Positions 1 to 7,420 of a stretch of DNA of 64,000 nt are shown piece by piece (positions within the stretch are counted from its first letter, which is position 1; each line of letters starts with the position of its first letter). The DNA lies in assembly GCF_012275445.1 (NCBI RefSeq), contig NZ_JAAZQK010000015.1, positions 46,143-110,142 of the forward strand, in the 5' to 3' direction. This stretch comes from Rhizobacter sp. SG703. GTDB taxonomy: Bacteria > Pseudomonadota > Gammaproteobacteria > Burkholderiales > Burkholderiaceae_C. The notes beneath the pieces were generated by a model. It worked only from the letters and a program-made list of their open reading frames with translations. It was not told the DNA's origin and searched no databases. The translations under genes were made by a program, and so were the position numbers.

Positions 1-221
1 TGCCGGCCGCCGTCGACCGAGGCCAAGTCGGCCTGCAGCAGGTGCGCGGTTTGACCGGCGTCGCGCAACGATGCGGCCAGCGCCTCGGCTTCAGCCCGGC
101 CGCTGCCGTAGTGCAGCACCAGCTCGGCACCGTCGGCGGCCAGCCGTCGTGCGATGGCGGCGCCGATGCCGCGCGAGGCCCCGGTGACCAGGGCGATTTT
201 TCCTTCGAGGGATCTGCTCAT
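1..221 (-). CDS. SDR family oxidoreductase, N-terminal part (cut by window edge)
   Basis: This is the N-terminal 73 residues of a short-chain dehydrogenase/reductase that runs off the left end. The start ATG is preceded by GGAG six bases upstream. The Rossmann dinucleotide-binding motif TGASRGIG lies at about residues 13-20, followed by the alternating beta-alpha pattern of SDRs; the catalytic Tyr-Lys pair would lie outside the window. The family reduces or oxidises small carbonyls and alcohols with NAD(P)H; the substrate cannot be read here. A palindrome at 235-250, just upstream of the start, resembles the one in front of the neighbouring TetR gene, so repression by that regulator is the likely control. 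Confidence 0.85.
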   Translation of the reverse strand, partial: MSRSLEGKIALVTGASRGIGAAIARRLAADGAELVLHYGSGRAEAEALAASLRDAGQTAHLLQADLASVDGGR

Positions 222-234
222 GATGTTCTCCAAA

Positions 235-250
235 TAGACCAATTGGTCAA
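235..250. promoter_or_regulatory. Putative TetR operator at the SDR promoter
   Basis: TAGACCAATTGGTCAA contains the perfect palindrome GACCAATTGGTC (237-248). It lies 14 bp upstream of the SDR start codon. Its layout GAC-N6-GTCAA is shared with the site at 907-922 before the TetR gene. Binding by the TetR protein encoded between the two sites is an inference from this match. Confidence 0.6.
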
Positions 251-302
251 TAATGATGGAAAGAAAGGCCGCTTCTGCGGCCGCAGGGGATGGGGCGGGG
301 GC

Positions 303-887
303 TCACGCCATGTCGAGGACCCCGAACGTGAGCGCGACGAGGCGCTCCATCTGGGCGCGGCTGCGTCCGGCGCGCGCGGCGACGCGCAGGCCGCTGACCA
401 GCGCGATCAGCACTTCGGCCAGCTCGGCCGACGATGCCGTGCTGCGGATCGAGCCGTCGCGCTGCCCGCGCTCCACCGTCGAGCGCAGCAGTTCGTGGGT
501 CGCTTGCCAGCGGCTCGTCAATGCCCAGGTCAACGGTGCTTCGTCCAGGCCTTCGAGCAGGCCGCCGGTCACGATGCAGGCCTTCTGCGCCGGGTCGTCG
601 CTGGCGCAGCTCTGCACCATGGCATCGAACTGGAGCGCGAGCGCCGCGCGCCCGTCCTTCGCGGCCTGCATCGCCGCGGCGACATGCGCGCCGCGCTGCA
701 CTGCGCAGTCGATGGCCTGCAGGTACATGGCCTGCTTGTCGCCGAAAGTGTTGTAGAGGCTCTGCTTGCCCAGGCCGGTGGCTTCCTGCAGCAGCGCCAG
801 GCTGGTGCCGGTGTAGCCGTGCGTGCTGAAGACGTCGGTCAGGCGATCCAGGACTTCGGGTTCGGAGAAGTGGCGTTCGCGGGGCAT
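303..887 (-). CDS. TetR/AcrR family transcriptional regulator
   Basis: A 194-residue protein of normal TetR length. The N-terminal helix-turn-helix spans about residues 10-55 and contains the typical turn and recognition helix (GYTGTSLALLQEATGLGKQS then LYNTFGDK). The C-terminal half is a helical ligand-binding domain of the kind (TetR_C, YxaF/LmrA-like) that senses small molecules, and includes a conserved Cys (KACIV). The start was placed at MPRERHF because further upstream the frame runs through the operator at 907-922. The gene points the same way as the SDR gene and probably represses both itself and the SDR gene. The ligand is unknown. Confidence 0.9.
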   Translation of the reverse strand: MPRERHFSEPEVLDRLTDVFSTHGYTGTSLALLQEATGLGKQSLYNTFGDKQAMYLQAIDCAVQRGAHVAAAMQAAKDGRAALALQFDAMVQSCASDDPAQKACIVTGGLLEGLDEAPLTWALTSRWQATHELLRSTVERGQRDGSIRSTASSAELAEVLIALVSGLRVAARAGRSRAQMERLVALTFGVLDMA

Positions 888-906
888 GGCCGATTCTAAG
901 CGATAT

Positions 907-922
907 TTGACTGATCGGTCAA
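907..922. promoter_or_regulatory. Putative autoregulatory TetR operator
   Basis: TTGACTGATCGGTCAA is an inverted repeat (TTGAC-N6-GTCAA) that begins 19 bp upstream of the tetR start codon. It shares GAC-N6-GTCAA with the site at 235-250. This spacing and pairing are typical of autoregulated TetR genes controlling a neighbour. Confidence 0.6.
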
Positions 923-1066
923 TGTCGAGGGCGGATCGCTCGCTCCCGCGGGCAGCCGGGCTGCCCGGCGGGGGCATCACCTTCTGGATGGCGTGGACAG
1001 GGCTTGCGCGAAGCCCGCAAGTGACCTTGAATGCCCACCGGACCATTGAGGGAAGGACCGAAGGCC

Positions 1067-1528
1067 ATGACAGTCAGGCGGATGGACAACGTCTTGATCG
1101 TTGTCGACGATCTCGAAGCGGTGAAGGCGTTCTTCCTGGCGCTGGGCCTCCAGCTCGAGGGCGAGACCACGGTCGAAGGGCCTTCCGTCGGCAGCCTCAT
1201 CGGGCTGGGGGACGTCCGCGCCACCCTCGCGATGCTGCGGACTCCCGACGGGCAGGGCATTGAACTGGACAAGTTCCACACGCCGGACGCCGTCAGGTTC
1301 GGGCCGGTGGATGCGCCGGTGAACACCCTGGGTCTTCGGCGCATCATGTTTTCCGTCGACGACCTGGACGCCGTCGTGGCGCAGATGCAGGCCCATGGCG
1401 CCGAACTCATCGGCCGGATGCAGTACGGGAACGCGTACCGGCTCGCCTACATCCGCGGGCCCGAAGGCATCATCGTCGGGCTCGCCGCGCAACTCGACCC
1501 GGCACGGTCCGCGTCGCCCGGCGAGTGA
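1067..1528 (+). CDS. VOC superfamily (glyoxalase/bleomycin resistance-like) protein
   Basis: A 153-residue protein with two beta-alpha-beta-beta-beta modules of the vicinal oxygen chelate fold: residues 5-65 (RRMDNVLIVVDDLEAVKAFF...) and 85-145 (GLRRIMFSVDDLDAVVAQM...). VOC enzymes bind a divalent metal and act as lyases, dioxygenases or antibiotic-sequestering proteins; the substrate is not identifiable. ATG 1067 was chosen because the GAGGGAAGG ribosome-binding stretch ends about 10 bases upstream. The gene diverges from tetR, so the operator at 907-922 could also touch its promoter. Confidence 0.85.
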   Translation: MTVRRMDNVLIVVDDLEAVKAFFLALGLQLEGETTVEGPSVGSLIGLGDVRATLAMLRTPDGQGIELDKFHTPDAVRFGPVDAPVNTLGLRRIMFSVDDLDAVVAQMQAHGAELIGRMQYGNAYRLAYIRGPEGIIVGLAAQLDPARSASPGE

Positions 1529-1570
1529 GGATCGCGGGCGCAGGGAGCAGGGCGTCGATCGGCCTTCCCG

Positions 1571-2077
1571 TCATGCGGCCGCGCCGGGCAGGGCGGGCGG
1601 CTGCACCCGCAGCGCCTCGCGCAAGGCCAACGCGCCCTTGCCGACGAAGTAGAGCACCAGCACGTGGAAGCCGACCGGCAGCCAGTCGGCCGCGGCCAGG
1701 TACAGCAGCGCGTCGAGTGCGTACACGGTGCCGCCGACGTAGAAGGCCCGCAGGCTGCCGCGCTGTGCCACCAGGCCCATCGCGAAGAAGAAGGCCAGCA
1801 CCAGTGCGTCGAGCACCAGGCCGGCGACCGGCAGCCCGGAGAACATCGCGTCGATGACGTTGGTGATGCCCAGGCCGACGACGAAATGGGTGTCGCTGCC
1901 CGAATGCTGCATCCCGACATTCACCGCCGACAGCCCGGCGATCCACCAGAACCAGCGCGCGCCCGCCTGCACGAGCGGCATCGATTCGGCCAGCGCACGC
2001 GGTGTCGGTGCCACGACAGCGGTGGCGACAGGTGCAGGGGCGCAGGCCACGGCGGGCGTGGCGGTGGGATCGGTCAT
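1571..2077 (-). CDS. Small multi-pass membrane protein, unknown function
   Basis: A 168-residue protein with a soluble Ala/Pro-rich N-terminus (residues 1-35) followed by four hydrophobic segments at about 40-60, 66-87, 90-110 and 118-150. GAGGAGG precedes the ATG by 5 bases, which fixes the start. No catalytic motif is visible. It is tail-to-tail with the first VOC gene and diverges from the second VOC gene (2189), so it is probably its own transcription unit. Confidence 0.7.
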   Translation of the reverse strand: MTDPTATPAVACAPAPVATAVVAPTPRALAESMPLVQAGARWFWWIAGLSAVNVGMQHSGSDTHFVVGLGITNVIDAMFSGLPVAGLVLDALVLAFFFAMGLVAQRGSLRAFYVGGTVYALDALLYLAAADWLPVGFHVLVLYFVGKGALALREALRVQPPALPGAAA

Positions 2078-2188
2078 CGGGTCCTCCTCGTGTGGGTTGT
2101 CGATTAGAACAGCGGCCGAACGTCGTGAGGGTGGAGCCTGCGAAGCGCAGAGGCTTCGCCCCTTTTTGACATCACCAAGGAGAACCCC

Positions 2189-2596
2189 GTGACAAAGATG
2201 ATCCTCGTGAGCCTGCCGGTCACCGACCTGGGCGCTTCGGTCGCCTTCTACAAGGCGCTGGGATTTGCGCAGAACCCGCAGTTCAGCGACGACACCGCCG
2301 CCTACCTGGTGTGGAGCGAGACGATCCACGCGATGCTGCTCACCCAGGCCAAGTGGCGCAGCTTCACCGATCGACCGATCTCGCCGGCCGGCACCAGCCA
2401 GGTGATGCTCGCGCTGTCGCTGGACAGTCGGGAGGCCGTCGACCGGATGAACCAGGCCGCAGCCGAACACGGCGGCCAGGCCGACGTGAACCCGGTGCAG
2501 GACCATGGCGCGATGTACGGCCGCGACCTGGCGGATCCCGACGGACACCTGTGGGGCGCGCTCTGGATGGACCCGGCCGCGATGCCCGCAACCTGA
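2189..2596 (+). CDS. VOC family protein (glyoxalase-like), GTG start
   Basis: A 135-residue VOC protein beginning MTKMILVSLPVTDLGASVAFYKALGF, which is the usual N-terminal module of this family. The C-terminal module ends in DPDGHLWGALWMDP. AAGGAG lies six bases before the GTG at 2189, which is better placed than for the ATG at 2198. The DPDGHLW ending is common in the PhnB/YdcJ-like group often annotated as lactoylglutathione lyase. The true substrate is unknown. Confidence 0.85.
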   Translation: MTKMILVSLPVTDLGASVAFYKALGFAQNPQFSDDTAAYLVWSETIHAMLLTQAKWRSFTDRPISPAGTSQVMLALSLDSREAVDRMNQAAAEHGGQADVNPVQDHGAMYGRDLADPDGHLWGALWMDPAAMPAT

Positions 2597-2649
2597 CCAC
2601 GCCCGGGGGCGCGCCGTCGGCCCGCGATGTGCGCAGTGACTCCTGCTTT

Positions 2650-2663
2650 TGCAACCGGTTTGA
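2650..2663. promoter_or_regulatory. LacI-family-like operator upstream of the chitinase
   Basis: TGCAACCGGTTTGA matches the LacI-family consensus TGNAANCGNTTNCA at 9 of 10 fixed positions. It lies about 100 bp upstream of the chitinase start. A perfect match to the same consensus precedes the next secreted-protein gene (4908-4921). No LacI regulator is encoded in the window, so the binding protein is unknown. Confidence 0.45.
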
Positions 2664-2700
2664 ATTGGTATCTTTGAGAAACCGAGGTAGGAATACCAAT
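2664..2700. promoter_or_regulatory. 8-bp inverted repeat upstream of the chitinase
   Basis: The arms ATTGGTAT (2664-2671) and ATACCAAT (2693-2700) are perfect inverted copies separated by 21 bp, about two helical turns. They directly abut the LacI-like site at 2650-2663. They lie in the only AT-enriched stretch of the leader, so they plausibly overlap the promoter. The regulator is unknown. Confidence 0.4.
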
Positions 2701-2760
2701 CCAGTACCAGCACACTCTCTCCCTGGTTTTTGTGATGCATCTCAACCGGAGATCAGAGAG

Positions 2761-4719
2761 ATGAAGAAAACACTGGGAATGAGCATGGTTGCCGTCGCGA
2801 TCGGCAGCCTGTGGGGACAGGTCCAGGCCGCGTCGGCCCACGACGTGCAGGGGGCGTGGAGCAGCGACGTGCAGCTGGCGCAGTCCAGCGCGCCCGCCTG
2901 GCGCGAAGGCGTCACCTACACCGTCGGCACGGTGGTGAGCTATGGCGGGCGCGACTATGTCGCACTCGTCACGCACACCGCGTGGGCCGGCACCAACTGG
3001 ACACCGGCGACCACGCCGTCGCTGTGGTCGCCGACGAACGGCAGCGCGCCGGCCCCGGCGCCCGCCCCGTCGCCTGCACCCGCACCCGCACCGGCACCGA
3101 GCCCCGCGCCCGCACCGGCTCCCGCGCCGAACCCCGGCGGCACCTGCTACCTCGCGTGGGTGTCCGGCACCGCCTACACCAGCGGCGCGACCGTCAGCTA
3201 CAACGGCGTGAACTACAAGGCCAACTACTGGACGCAGAACAACAACCCGGCGTCCAGCAGCGGCCCCGCCGGCAGCGGCCAACCGTGGACGGCCGTCGGC
3301 AACTGCGCCAGTGCCCCGGCGCCCGCGCCTGCGCCGGCTCCGTCGCCCGCACCGGCGCCCGCGCCAGCCCCCGCACCGTCGCCGGCTCCCGCGCCCGCAC
3401 CGGCACCGGCGCCCGCGCCGGCCCCGGCACCTGCGCCGGGCGGCCGCCAGGTCGGCTCGTACTTCACGCAGTGGGGCGTGTACGGCCGCGGTTATGAAGT
3501 CGCCGACATGATCTCGTCGGGCTCGGCCAGCTCGATGACCTTCGTGAACTACGCGTTCGCGAACATCTACCAGAAGAATGGCGGCTACGAGTGCGCGCAA
3601 GGCATCGACAAGCTCGAGCCGGGTGCGACGAACCCGAACGATCCGAGCGCCGGCACCGGTGGCGACGCCTGGGCCGACTACGGCCGCACGCCGCTGCGCC
3701 TGGTGGGTGCCGCACCCACGTGGGATTCGAAGCTGGCCGGCTCCTTCAACGAACTGAAGGGCCTGAAGGCGAAGTACCCGAACCTGAAGGTGCTGATCTC
3801 GCTCGGCGGCTGGACGTGGTCGAAGTGGTTCTCCGCCGCGTCGCAGACCGACGCGCTGCGCAAGCAGCTGGTGAGTTCCTGCCTGAACATCTACATCAAG
3901 GGCAACCTGCCGGCGTACAGCGGCCGGGGTGGCGACGGCGTGCTGGCCGGCGTGTTCGACGGCATCGACATCGACTGGGAATTCCCGGCCGTGATCGGGC
4001 AGCCGTACAACACCGTGAGCGCGGCGGACCGCCACAACTTCACGCTGCTGATGAAGGAGTTCCGCACCCAGCTCGACGCGATCAACGGCAAGCACTACCT
4101 GCTGACTGCGGCGCTCGGCTCGGGCAAGGACAAGATCGACGCCACCGAACCGGGCCAGTACGGGCAGTACATGGACTGGGTCAACCTGATGAGCTACGAC
4201 TTCCACGGCGGGTTCGAGCCGCAAGGTCCGACCGACTTCCAGTCGAACCTCTATCCGGATGCGTCGGGCCCGAACTACTACGATCCGTTGAAGCCGGGCG
4301 TGCGCTCCGTCGCGTCGTACTACAACATCGACGAAGCGGTGGGCATCCTGCTGCAGTCCGGCATGCCGGCGGGCAAGATCAACCTCGGCATTCCGTTCTA
4401 CGGCCGCGGTTGGACGGGCGTGCCGAACGTCAACAACGGGCTGTACCAGAAGGCCACGTCGCCGGCACGCGGCACCTACGAGGCGGGCATCGAGGACTAC
4501 AAGGTCCTGAAGAGCGCCCCGGGCACGGTGTATGTGCACCCGGTGACGAAGCAGAGCTACAAGTTCGACGGCACGAACTTCTGGAGCTACGACACGCCGG
4601 AAGTCATCCAGACCAAGATCAACTACCTGAAGTCCAAGGGTCTGGGCGGCATCTTCAGCTGGTCGCTGGACGGCGACTTGAATGGCGAGCTGATGAAGGC
4701 CACCGCGGCCGCGAAGTAA
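2761..4719 (+). CDS. Secreted GH18 chitinase with two CBM5/12 chitin-binding modules
   Basis: A 652-residue exported endochitinase. Residues 1-23 are a Sec signal peptide. Two short CBM5/12 chitin-binding modules (about 44-95 and 129-183; AWREGVTYTVGTVVSY and AWVSGTAYTSGATVSY) are separated by Ala-Pro linkers (about 96-128 and 184-228). The GH18 barrel fills 229-652. The catalytic motif DGIDIDWE ends in Glu407, the proton donor, with Asp403 and Asp405 intact; the downstream MSYDFHG and the terminal FSWSLDGD are typical. It should hydrolyse chitin outside the cell to chitooligosaccharides. No sugar-uptake genes are adjacent. Two operator-like motifs precede it and a strong terminator follows, so it is probably monocistronic. 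Confidence 0.95.
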   Translation: MKKTLGMSMVAVAIGSLWGQVQAASAHDVQGAWSSDVQLAQSSAPAWREGVTYTVGTVVSYGGRDYVALVTHTAWAGTNWTPATTPSLWSPTNGSAPAPAPAPSPAPAPAPAPSPAPAPAPAPNPGGTCYLAWVSGTAYTSGATVSYNGVNYKANYWTQNNNPASSSGPAGSGQPWTAVGNCASAPAPAPAPAPSPAPAPAPAPAPSPAPAPAPAPAPAPAPAPAPGGRQVGSYFTQWGVYGRGYEVADMISSGSASSMTFVNYAFANIYQKNGGYECAQGIDKLEPGATNPNDPSAGTGGDAWADYGRTPLRLVGAAPTWDSKLAGSFNELKGLKAKYPNLKVLISLGGWTWSKWFSAASQTDALRKQLVSSCLNIYIKGNLPAYSGRGGDGVLAGVFDGIDIDWEFPAVIGQPYNTVSAADRHNFTLLMKEFRTQLDAINGKHYLLTAALGSGKDKIDATEPGQYGQYMDWVNLMSYDFHGGFEPQGPTDFQSNLYPDASGPNYYDPLKPGVRSVASYYNIDEAVGILLQSGMPAGKINLGIPFYGRGWTGVPNVNNGLYQKATSPARGTYEAGIEDYKVLKSAPGTVYVHPVTKQSYKFDGTNFWSYDTPEVIQTKINYLKSKGLGGIFSWSLDGDLNGELMKATAAAK

Positions 4720-4767
4720 GCCACGCCGCCGTCGCGCACCCGCATGGGTGTGCGACGCGTTCGTCGA

Positions 4768-4800
4768 AAGGCCTGCCCTCATGGGGCAGGCCTTTTTCTT
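4768..4800 (+). terminator. Rho-independent terminator after the chitinase
   Basis: An 11-bp perfect stem AAGGCCTGCCC / GGGCAGGCCTT with a 5-base loop is followed by TTTTTCTTTT. It lies about 50 bp beyond the chitinase stop codon. Confidence 0.9.
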
Positions 4801-4848
4801 TTGGGCCGCCCATCGAGTCGGTTGGAGACAACACCCTGATACACACGA

Positions 4849-4860
4849 AAGTCCGGACTT
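4849..4860. promoter_or_regulatory. Perfect 12-bp palindrome in the 4720-5074 leader
   Basis: AAGTCCGGACTT is a perfect dyad about 220 bp upstream of the beta-helix protein gene and 50 bp upstream of the LacI-like site. It may be an operator. Apart from the terminator, this palindrome and the LacI-like site, nothing else is recognisable in this 355-bp gap. Confidence 0.3.
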
Positions 4861-4907
4861 ACCCTCAGGCGCCCGCCCATCAGGAGTGATCAAATCGCTC
4901 GCCTGAC

Positions 4908-4921
4908 TGGAATCGGTTCCA
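4908..4921. promoter_or_regulatory. LacI-family operator, perfect consensus match
   Basis: TGGAATCGGTTCCA is a perfect dyad outside its central 4 bp and matches all fixed positions of the LacI-family consensus TGNAANCGNTTNCA. It lies about 155 bp upstream of the start at 5075. Sugar-responsive control of the downstream secreted protein is inferred. Confidence 0.55.
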
Positions 4922-5074
4922 CTTTTCGAGGCCTACGGCAGTACGAGTCTTGCAAAGGGACACAGGCATCGATCCGGCGGGCTCATAGATTGGGATGACT
5001 TGCCACGCGTGCGGCCTCGCCACGGGCTGCGGTGCACGTGCGGAAGCAGACAACACCTTCAAGGAGAAGAGCAC

Positions 5075-7243
5075 ATGCAGTGGAGTACCCGACAGGTCGT
5101 CGCGATGGCCGCGATGCTGGGCGCCTTTGGCGCCACGGCAGACGCAGCGACCCTTCGCGCCGTCGCCAACAACAACTTCGTCAGCGCCACCGCGACAGGG
5201 ACCTCGTTCCTGAACGCGACGGCGCCCGTCGCCAGCACCTGGGAAGACTTCGACGTCATCCGCAACGGCAACGGCACGGTCTCGTTCCGGGCCACCATCA
5301 GCGGCAACATCGTGTCCGCCGACATGGGCCTGGGCGCGCCGAACACCAACCGGCTGATCTCGAACCGCGGGGCCATCAACGCGTGGGAGCAGTTCACGCT
5401 CGAGGCGCAGGCCAACGGCACGGTCGCGATCCGCTCGGCGACCACCGGCCTCTACGTCAGCGCCGACCTGAACCGCGGCGGCTTCCTGGTCGCCGACCGT
5501 CCCACGGTGCAGGCCTGGGAGCAGTTCGTGCTGTCGGACACCAGCACGCCGCCGACCAATCCGCCGACGAACCCGCCGACCGGCACGACGCCCGACTTCG
5601 GCCCGAACGTGCACGTCTTCAACCCGTCGACGCCGAACCTGCAGGGGCAGATCAACGACATCTACAACGCGCAGCAGCCGAACCACTTCGGCCCGCGCCG
5701 CGATGCGATCCTGCTGACGCCGGGCACCTACAACAACCTGCGGATCCCGGTGGGCTTCTACACGCAGGTGCTGGGCCTGGGCAGCCACCCCGACCAGGTG
5801 CACGTCAACGGCGACCTGCGCTCCAACGCCTTCCTCGACGGCGACAACGCGACGCAGAACTTCTGGCGCGGCGCCGAGAACTTCTCGGTCACGCCCAGCC
5901 AGGGCATCGGCAACAACACGATGCAGTGGGCCGTCTCGCAGGCGATCCCGTTCCGCCGCATGCACGTGCGCGGCAACATCAAGCTGAACCAGAACAACGG
6001 CTGGTCGAGCGGCGGCTGGTTCTCCGACGTGCTGGTCGACGGCAACGTCAACTCGGCGTCGCAGCAGCAATGGATCTCGCGCAACAGCCAGTGGGGCAGC
6101 TGGAGCGGCTCGAACTGGAACATGGTGTTCGTCGGCGTGCCGAACGCACCGGCCGGCAACTTCCCGACGCAGGGCCAGCGGTACACCAAGATCGCGCAGA
6201 CGCCGGTCATCCGCGAGAAGCCGTACCTGTTCATCGATGCCAACGGCAGCTATGCGGTGCGCCTGCCTGCGCTGAGCACCAACAGCGCCGGCATCAGCTG
6301 GAGCAACGGCGCCACCACGCCGGGCACCACGCTACCGATCAGCAGCTTCTTCATCGCGAAGCCGAGCGACAGCGCCGCCACCCTCAACGCGCAGCTGGCG
6401 GCGGGCAAGCACATCCTGTTCACGCCCGGCACCTACGTGCTGACGCAGACGCTGCAGGTGAACAACCCCAACACGGTGATCCTGGGTCTGGGCTTTGCCA
6501 CGCTGCGGTCCGACAACGGGCAGCCGCTGATCAAGACGGCCGACGTGGACGGCCTCACGATCTCGGGCCTGTTCCTGGACGCGGGCCGTGCCGAATCGGG
6601 CGTGCTGATGGAGGTCGGCCCGAACGGTGCAAGCGCCAGCCATGCGGCCAACCCGATCGCGCTGCACGACCTGTTCTTCCGCATCGGCGGCGCGGCGGCC
6701 GGCCGGGTCGGCATCGCGTTGAGCATCAACGCCAGCAACACGATCGTCGACCACACCTGGCTGTGGCGTGCCGACCATGGCGACGGCGTCAGCTGGACCG
6801 ACAACCCGTCGGCCAACGGCCTGTGGGTGAACGGCAACGACGTGACCATCTACGGCCTGTTCGTCGAGCACTTCCAGCAGCACCAGGTGGTGTGGAACGG
6901 CAACGGCGGGCGCGTGTACTTCTACCAGTCGGAGATCCCGTACGACCCGCCGAGCCAGTCGGCCTGGAACAGCACGACCGGCCGCGGCTGGGCGTCGTAC
7001 AAGGTGTCGAACAACGTGACCAGCCATGAGGCCTGGGGCCTGGGCATCTACAGCGTGTTCACGAATGGCGGCATCCTGCTCGACCGCGCCATCGAGGTGC
7101 CGACCACGTCGGGGGTGCGCTTCCACGACATGATCTCGGTCTGCCTGGGCGGCAACGGCGGCATCGTCCACGTCATCAACAACACCGGCTCGCAGACCGG
7201 CTGCAATGCGTCGTTCACGCCGACGGTGACGACCTTCCCGTAA
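5075..7243 (+). CDS. Secreted beta-trefoil plus right-handed beta-helix protein, putative polysaccharide-active enzyme
   Basis: A 722-residue exported protein. AAGGAG lies 8 bases before ATG 5075, and residues 1-24 form a signal peptide ending TADA. Residues 25-158 are two fascin-like beta-trefoil repeats (each ending in WEDF/WEQF). A short Pro-Thr-Asn linker (about 159-170) follows. Residues 175-722 begin VFNPSTPNLQGQINDIYN and show the repeated short-strand pattern of a parallel beta-helix (DGLTISGLF, NDVTIYGLF), as in glycosidases and lyases such as GH55/GH28-type proteins. Homologues in actinobacteria are often misnamed adenylyl cyclase. The polysaccharide substrate is unknown. It sits between a chitinase and a metalloprotease, which points to extracellular polymer breakdown. 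Confidence 0.75.
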   Translation: MQWSTRQVVAMAAMLGAFGATADAATLRAVANNNFVSATATGTSFLNATAPVASTWEDFDVIRNGNGTVSFRATISGNIVSADMGLGAPNTNRLISNRGAINAWEQFTLEAQANGTVAIRSATTGLYVSADLNRGGFLVADRPTVQAWEQFVLSDTSTPPTNPPTNPPTGTTPDFGPNVHVFNPSTPNLQGQINDIYNAQQPNHFGPRRDAILLTPGTYNNLRIPVGFYTQVLGLGSHPDQVHVNGDLRSNAFLDGDNATQNFWRGAENFSVTPSQGIGNNTMQWAVSQAIPFRRMHVRGNIKLNQNNGWSSGGWFSDVLVDGNVNSASQQQWISRNSQWGSWSGSNWNMVFVGVPNAPAGNFPTQGQRYTKIAQTPVIREKPYLFIDANGSYAVRLPALSTNSAGISWSNGATTPGTTLPISSFFIAKPSDSAATLNAQLAAGKHILFTPGTYVLTQTLQVNNPNTVILGLGFATLRSDNGQPLIKTADVDGLTISGLFLDAGRAESGVLMEVGPNGASASHAANPIALHDLFFRIGGAAAGRVGIALSINASNTIVDHTWLWRADHGDGVSWTDNPSANGLWVNGNDVTIYGLFVEHFQQHQVVWNGNGGRVYFYQSEIPYDPPSQSAWNSTTGRGWASYKVSNNVTSHEAWGLGIYSVFTNGGILLDRAIEVPTTSGVRFHDMISVCLGGNGGIVHVINNTGSQTGCNASFTPTVTTFP

Positions 7244-7265
7244 CCCGACGTTCGTCCGCGAAACG

Positions 7266-7298
7266 AGCCCCCGGCGCAAGCCGGGGGCTTTTGTTTTT
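7266..7298 (+). terminator. Rho-independent terminator after the beta-helix protein gene
   Basis: A GC-rich stem AGCCCCCGGC / GCCGGGGGCT with a GCAA tetraloop is followed by TTTTGTTTTT. It begins 23 bp beyond the stop codon. Confidence 0.9.
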
Positions 7299-7420
7299 GG
7301 GCCTTACGTTTGATGACAGACGGGCAGATCTCCGGAATGCCGCGGTCATCACTGGCTTGCCGACGTCTCCCAGAATCGCGCCACTTTCGGGTGGACCCGA
7401 ATTCACACAAGGGGATGAGG

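Noticed and set aside
3036-3440. Short GC-rich repeats inside the Ala-Pro linkers as a CRISPR or mobile repeat
   Set aside because: They encode (AP)n in frame and vary with codon choice; there are no spacers of constant length.
2302-4893. Very long open frame antisense to the chitinase
   Set aside because: It is produced by GC-rich codon bias and the Ala-Pro linker opposite the real gene. The product is Arg/Gly-rich low complexity with no motif.
4720-5074. Possible extra small gene in the chitinase/beta-helix gap
   Set aside because: No frame with a ribosome-binding site and sensible codon use was found; only a terminator and two dyads are visible.
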